Shown here: positions 62,310-64,000 of the stretch, piece after piece
How positions within the stretch are numbered: position 1 is the stretch's first letter
Layout of the letters: every line of letters starts with the position of its first letter
Assembly: GCA_016223165.1 (NCBI GenBank)
Contig: JACRPO010000005.1
Location: 806,001 to 870,000 of the forward strand
DNA: 64,000 bases
Source of the DNA: Burkholderiales bacterium
GTDB taxonomy: Bacteria; Pseudomonadota; Gammaproteobacteria; Burkholderiales; Burkholderiaceae_C
Direction of reading: 5' to 3'
Notes under the pieces: model-generated
The model's input: the letters and a program-made list of their open reading frames with translations, nothing else
Database searches by the model: none
What the model was told of the DNA's origin: nothing
Position numbers and translations under genes: made by a program

Positions 62310-63830
62310 ATGTCATTGGTCCACTTGGCCACCCCCCGGCGCGCTGCCGATGGCCGCGCGTGGCCTGTGCTGCTCGGCGAACGCGCGCTGGGCGAGTCGT
62401 TGCAGCGCTGGCTCCACCGGTCGCTGCGGCTGGCCATCGCCAGCGGCAAGCTGGCGCCGGGGTCGACCCTGCCGGCAAGCCGCGCGCTCGCCGCGCAGCT
62501 GCAGCTGTCCCGCGGCACCATCACCGCGGTCTACGACCAGTTGCTCGCCGAGGGCTGCGTGGTGGCCCGTCGCGGCAGCGGCACGGTCGTGAATCCGAAG
62601 CTGCCGGACGACTGGCGCGTCTCGCCGCGCCGGAACCGATCCGGCGACGGCGGCGAGCGCGGGTCGACCTTCGAGCCGAGAACCTCGCTGGCGCGGTCCG
62701 TCGCGCAGTGGGGAACGCCGTTCCCCTTGCTGACGAACGCCGGCGAGCAGGCTCCGCTGACGCCGCACCTGTGCGACTTCCGCTCGTTCCCGATCGACGT
62801 GTGGCGGCGGCTGCATGCGCGCCAGCTGCGGCCGTCCCGTCTCGGCCTGCTCGGAGATGCCCCGGCGCAGGGCATTCCTGCGCTTCGCAAGGCGATCGCC
62901 GAGCACCTCGCCATGGCGCGCGGCGTATCGGTCGCCGCCGAGCGGGTGGTCGTCGTGGCCAGCGTGCAGCAGGCCCTCGACATCGCCGCACGCCTGGTTC
63001 TCGCGCCGGCGGACCTCGCGTGGATGGAGGATCCGGGCTACCCGGGCGCCCGGCGGGTGATCGAGGCCATGGGCGCGGCGATCGCTGACGTGCCCATCGA
63101 TGTCCAGGGCATCGACGTCGAGCAAGGCATGTCGATCGCTCCCGCTGCGCGCTTCGCGTACGTGACACCGTCGCGCCAGGCGCCGCTCGGCGTCGCCCTC
63201 GCCCCGCAGCGCCGGCAGCGCCTGCTGGCGTGGGCGTCGAGCGTCTCGGCGTACGTCTTCGAGGACGACTACGACAGCGAATTCCGCTTCAATGCCCGTC
63301 CGGTGCCGGCGCTGAAGGCCGCGGACGCCGCCGATCGCGTCTTTCTCGCCGGCAGCTTCGGCAAGCTGATGTTCCCCGGGCTGCGGCTGTCCTACGTCGT
63401 TCCACCGGCCGCATTGCTGCCGACCTTCGTGGCCGCGCTGTCGATCACGGCGCGGCACCCCAACGCCGTGCTGCAGGCCGTGCTCGCGGAGTTCATCGAC
63501 AGCGGTGAACTCGACCGGCACGTCCGCCGCATGCGCCGCCTCTACGCCGCGCGCGCCGAGGCGCTGGCGGACGCCGCGCGCAGGCACTGGCAAGGCCAGC
63601 TCGCGTTGCCTGCGGCGCAGGCGGGCCTGGACATCACCGCGGCCCTCGTCGACGGCACGGGCGACGTCGACGCGGCGCGCCGGCTGCGCGCTGCGGGCCT
63701 CGGCCCACGCGCGCTGCGCGCGTATACCTCGACGCGGTGGATGCCGTGCGCGCTCGTCATGGGGTTCGCGGCGTTCAGCGAAGCCACCATCGAATCGGCG
63801 GTTCGCAAGGTGGCGCAGGTCCTTCGATGA
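62310..63830 (+). CDS. MocR/PdxR-type regulator (GntR HTH + aminotransferase domain)
   Basis: 506 aa. N-terminal GntR winged helix: LHRSLRLAIASGKLAPGSTLPASRALAAQLQLSRGTITAVYDQLLAEG. The rest is a fold-type I aminotransferase domain, with PLP lysine region LAGSFGKLMFPGLRLSYVV and VFEDDYDSEFRF. Such regulators sense PLP or amino compounds. ATG 62310 is 76 bases from the divergent SnoaL-like gene. It lies outside the nif unit and has no sigma-54 promoter. Confidence 0.92.
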   Translation: MSLVHLATPRRAADGRAWPVLLGERALGESLQRWLHRSLRLAIASGKLAPGSTLPASRALAAQLQLSRGTITAVYDQLLAEGCVVARRGSGTVVNPKLPDDWRVSPRRNRSGDGGERGSTFEPRTSLARSVAQWGTPFPLLTNAGEQAPLTPHLCDFRSFPIDVWRRLHARQLRPSRLGLLGDAPAQGIPALRKAIAEHLAMARGVSVAAERVVVVASVQQALDIAARLVLAPADLAWMEDPGYPGARRVIEAMGAAIADVPIDVQGIDVEQGMSIAPAARFAYVTPSRQAPLGVALAPQRRQRLLAWASSVSAYVFEDDYDSEFRFNARPVPALKAADAADRVFLAGSFGKLMFPGLRLSYVVPPAALLPTFVAALSITARHPNAVLQAVLAEFIDSGELDRHVRRMRRLYAARAEALADAARRHWQGQLALPAAQAGLDITAALVDGTGDVDAARRLRAAGLGPRALRAYTSTRWMPCALVMGFAAFSEATIESAVRKVAQVLR

Positions 63831-63950
63831 CCGGCGGCCCAGAGGAACACGATGTCCGGAAATGTCCGCCTCCGGTCCGGCGCCGGCCCACCCGCGCGGC
63901 GCGGCGGTGGCACGATGGCGGCCTTCGCCACTCACCGAAGGACCCGCGCC

Positions 63951-64000
63951 ATGCAGACCGCCCTCGTGCTCATCGACGTCCAGCAGTCGTTCGCCCACCG
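63951..64000 (+). CDS. Isochorismatase-family hydrolase, N-terminal fragment
   Basis: Only the first 16 codons are in the window: MQTALVLIDVQQSFAHR. LVLIDVQQSF holds the catalytic Asp of the isochorismatase/cysteine-hydrolase family. GAAGGA is about ten bases upstream. Specific reaction cannot be told. Confidence 0.7.
   Translation, partial: MQTALVLIDVQQSFAH

Overview
The window comes from a high-GC betaproteobacterium, most likely a diazotrophic member of the Burkholderiales (Rubrivivax, Azohydromonas or Ideonella-like). The evidence is the base composition, a BPSS1780-family membrane protein, and a nif layout with an oxygen-sensitive type NifA, no nifL and draTG next to nifH. The species cannot be named from the sequence alone.

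Region 1 (1-14.4 kb) concerns tungsten and PQQ. The N-terminus of a PQQ alcohol dehydrogenase runs off the left edge. A tungstate ABC transporter (tupBCA) follows, with a palindromic candidate operator in front of it. Next is a tungsten aldehyde oxidoreductase cluster: FeS subunit, W subunit, FAD subunit, a MoaD-like protein, an unrecognised 110-aa protein and a LysR/ModE-type HTH fused to a binding-protein domain. On the minus strand are a PQQ-associated metallo-hydrolase, a SoxYZ-like carrier and a PqqU-like TonB receptor. A MoeB-like enzyme on the plus strand closes the region.

Region 2 (14.4-19.9 kb) is housekeeping: a SapC-family protein, a CBS-domain membrane protein, ApaH, a GGEEF diguanylate cyclase, tRNA-Ser(UGA) and the BPSS1780-family protein.

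Region 3 (19.9-35.7 kb, minus strand) holds nifA and one long operon: iscS-iscU-(ErpA-like)-iscA-hscA-fdx-nifV-nifW-fixABCX. A sigma-54 promoter with a NifA-type upstream site stands in front of iscS. Behind it is modABC with modE, and a ModE-type palindrome precedes modA. The operon makes Fe-S clusters and homocitrate and supplies low-potential electrons to nitrogenase.

Region 4 (35.7-41.3 kb) is a compositionally distinct island of lower GC on the plus strand. It holds an unrecognised protein with an RxxxxHG C-terminus and a three-gene ABC-3C conflict system: a nuclease-like component, a middle component and a DUF3732 ATPase.

Region 5 (41.3-61.7 kb) is the nif core. nifHDKENX, a DUF269 gene, a DUF683 gene, fdxB and nifQ read leftward from a sigma-54 promoter. 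A divergent sigma-54 promoter, apparently sharing the same NifA site, drives an unknown gene plus draT, draG and a zinc-ribbon gene. A third sigma-54/NifA unit runs leftward from nifB: fdxN, an A-type carrier, a 204-aa helical protein, two nifZ-type genes, a DUF3024-like gene, nifS, nifT, a DegT-type protein lacking the usual lysine, a SIR2-like protein and a [2Fe-2S] ferredoxin. There is no nifU, nifM, nifY, nifL or hscB.

Region 6 (61.8-64 kb) holds a SnoaL-like protein divergent from a MocR/PdxR-type regulator, and the first codons of an isochorismatase-like hydrolase. Taken together the window links Mo and W uptake, cofactor chemistry, Fe-S assembly and nitrogenase. The least explained parts are the non-canonical DegT/SIR2 pair and the 202-aa gene inside the NifA regulon, and a hairpin over the nifA ribosome binding site.
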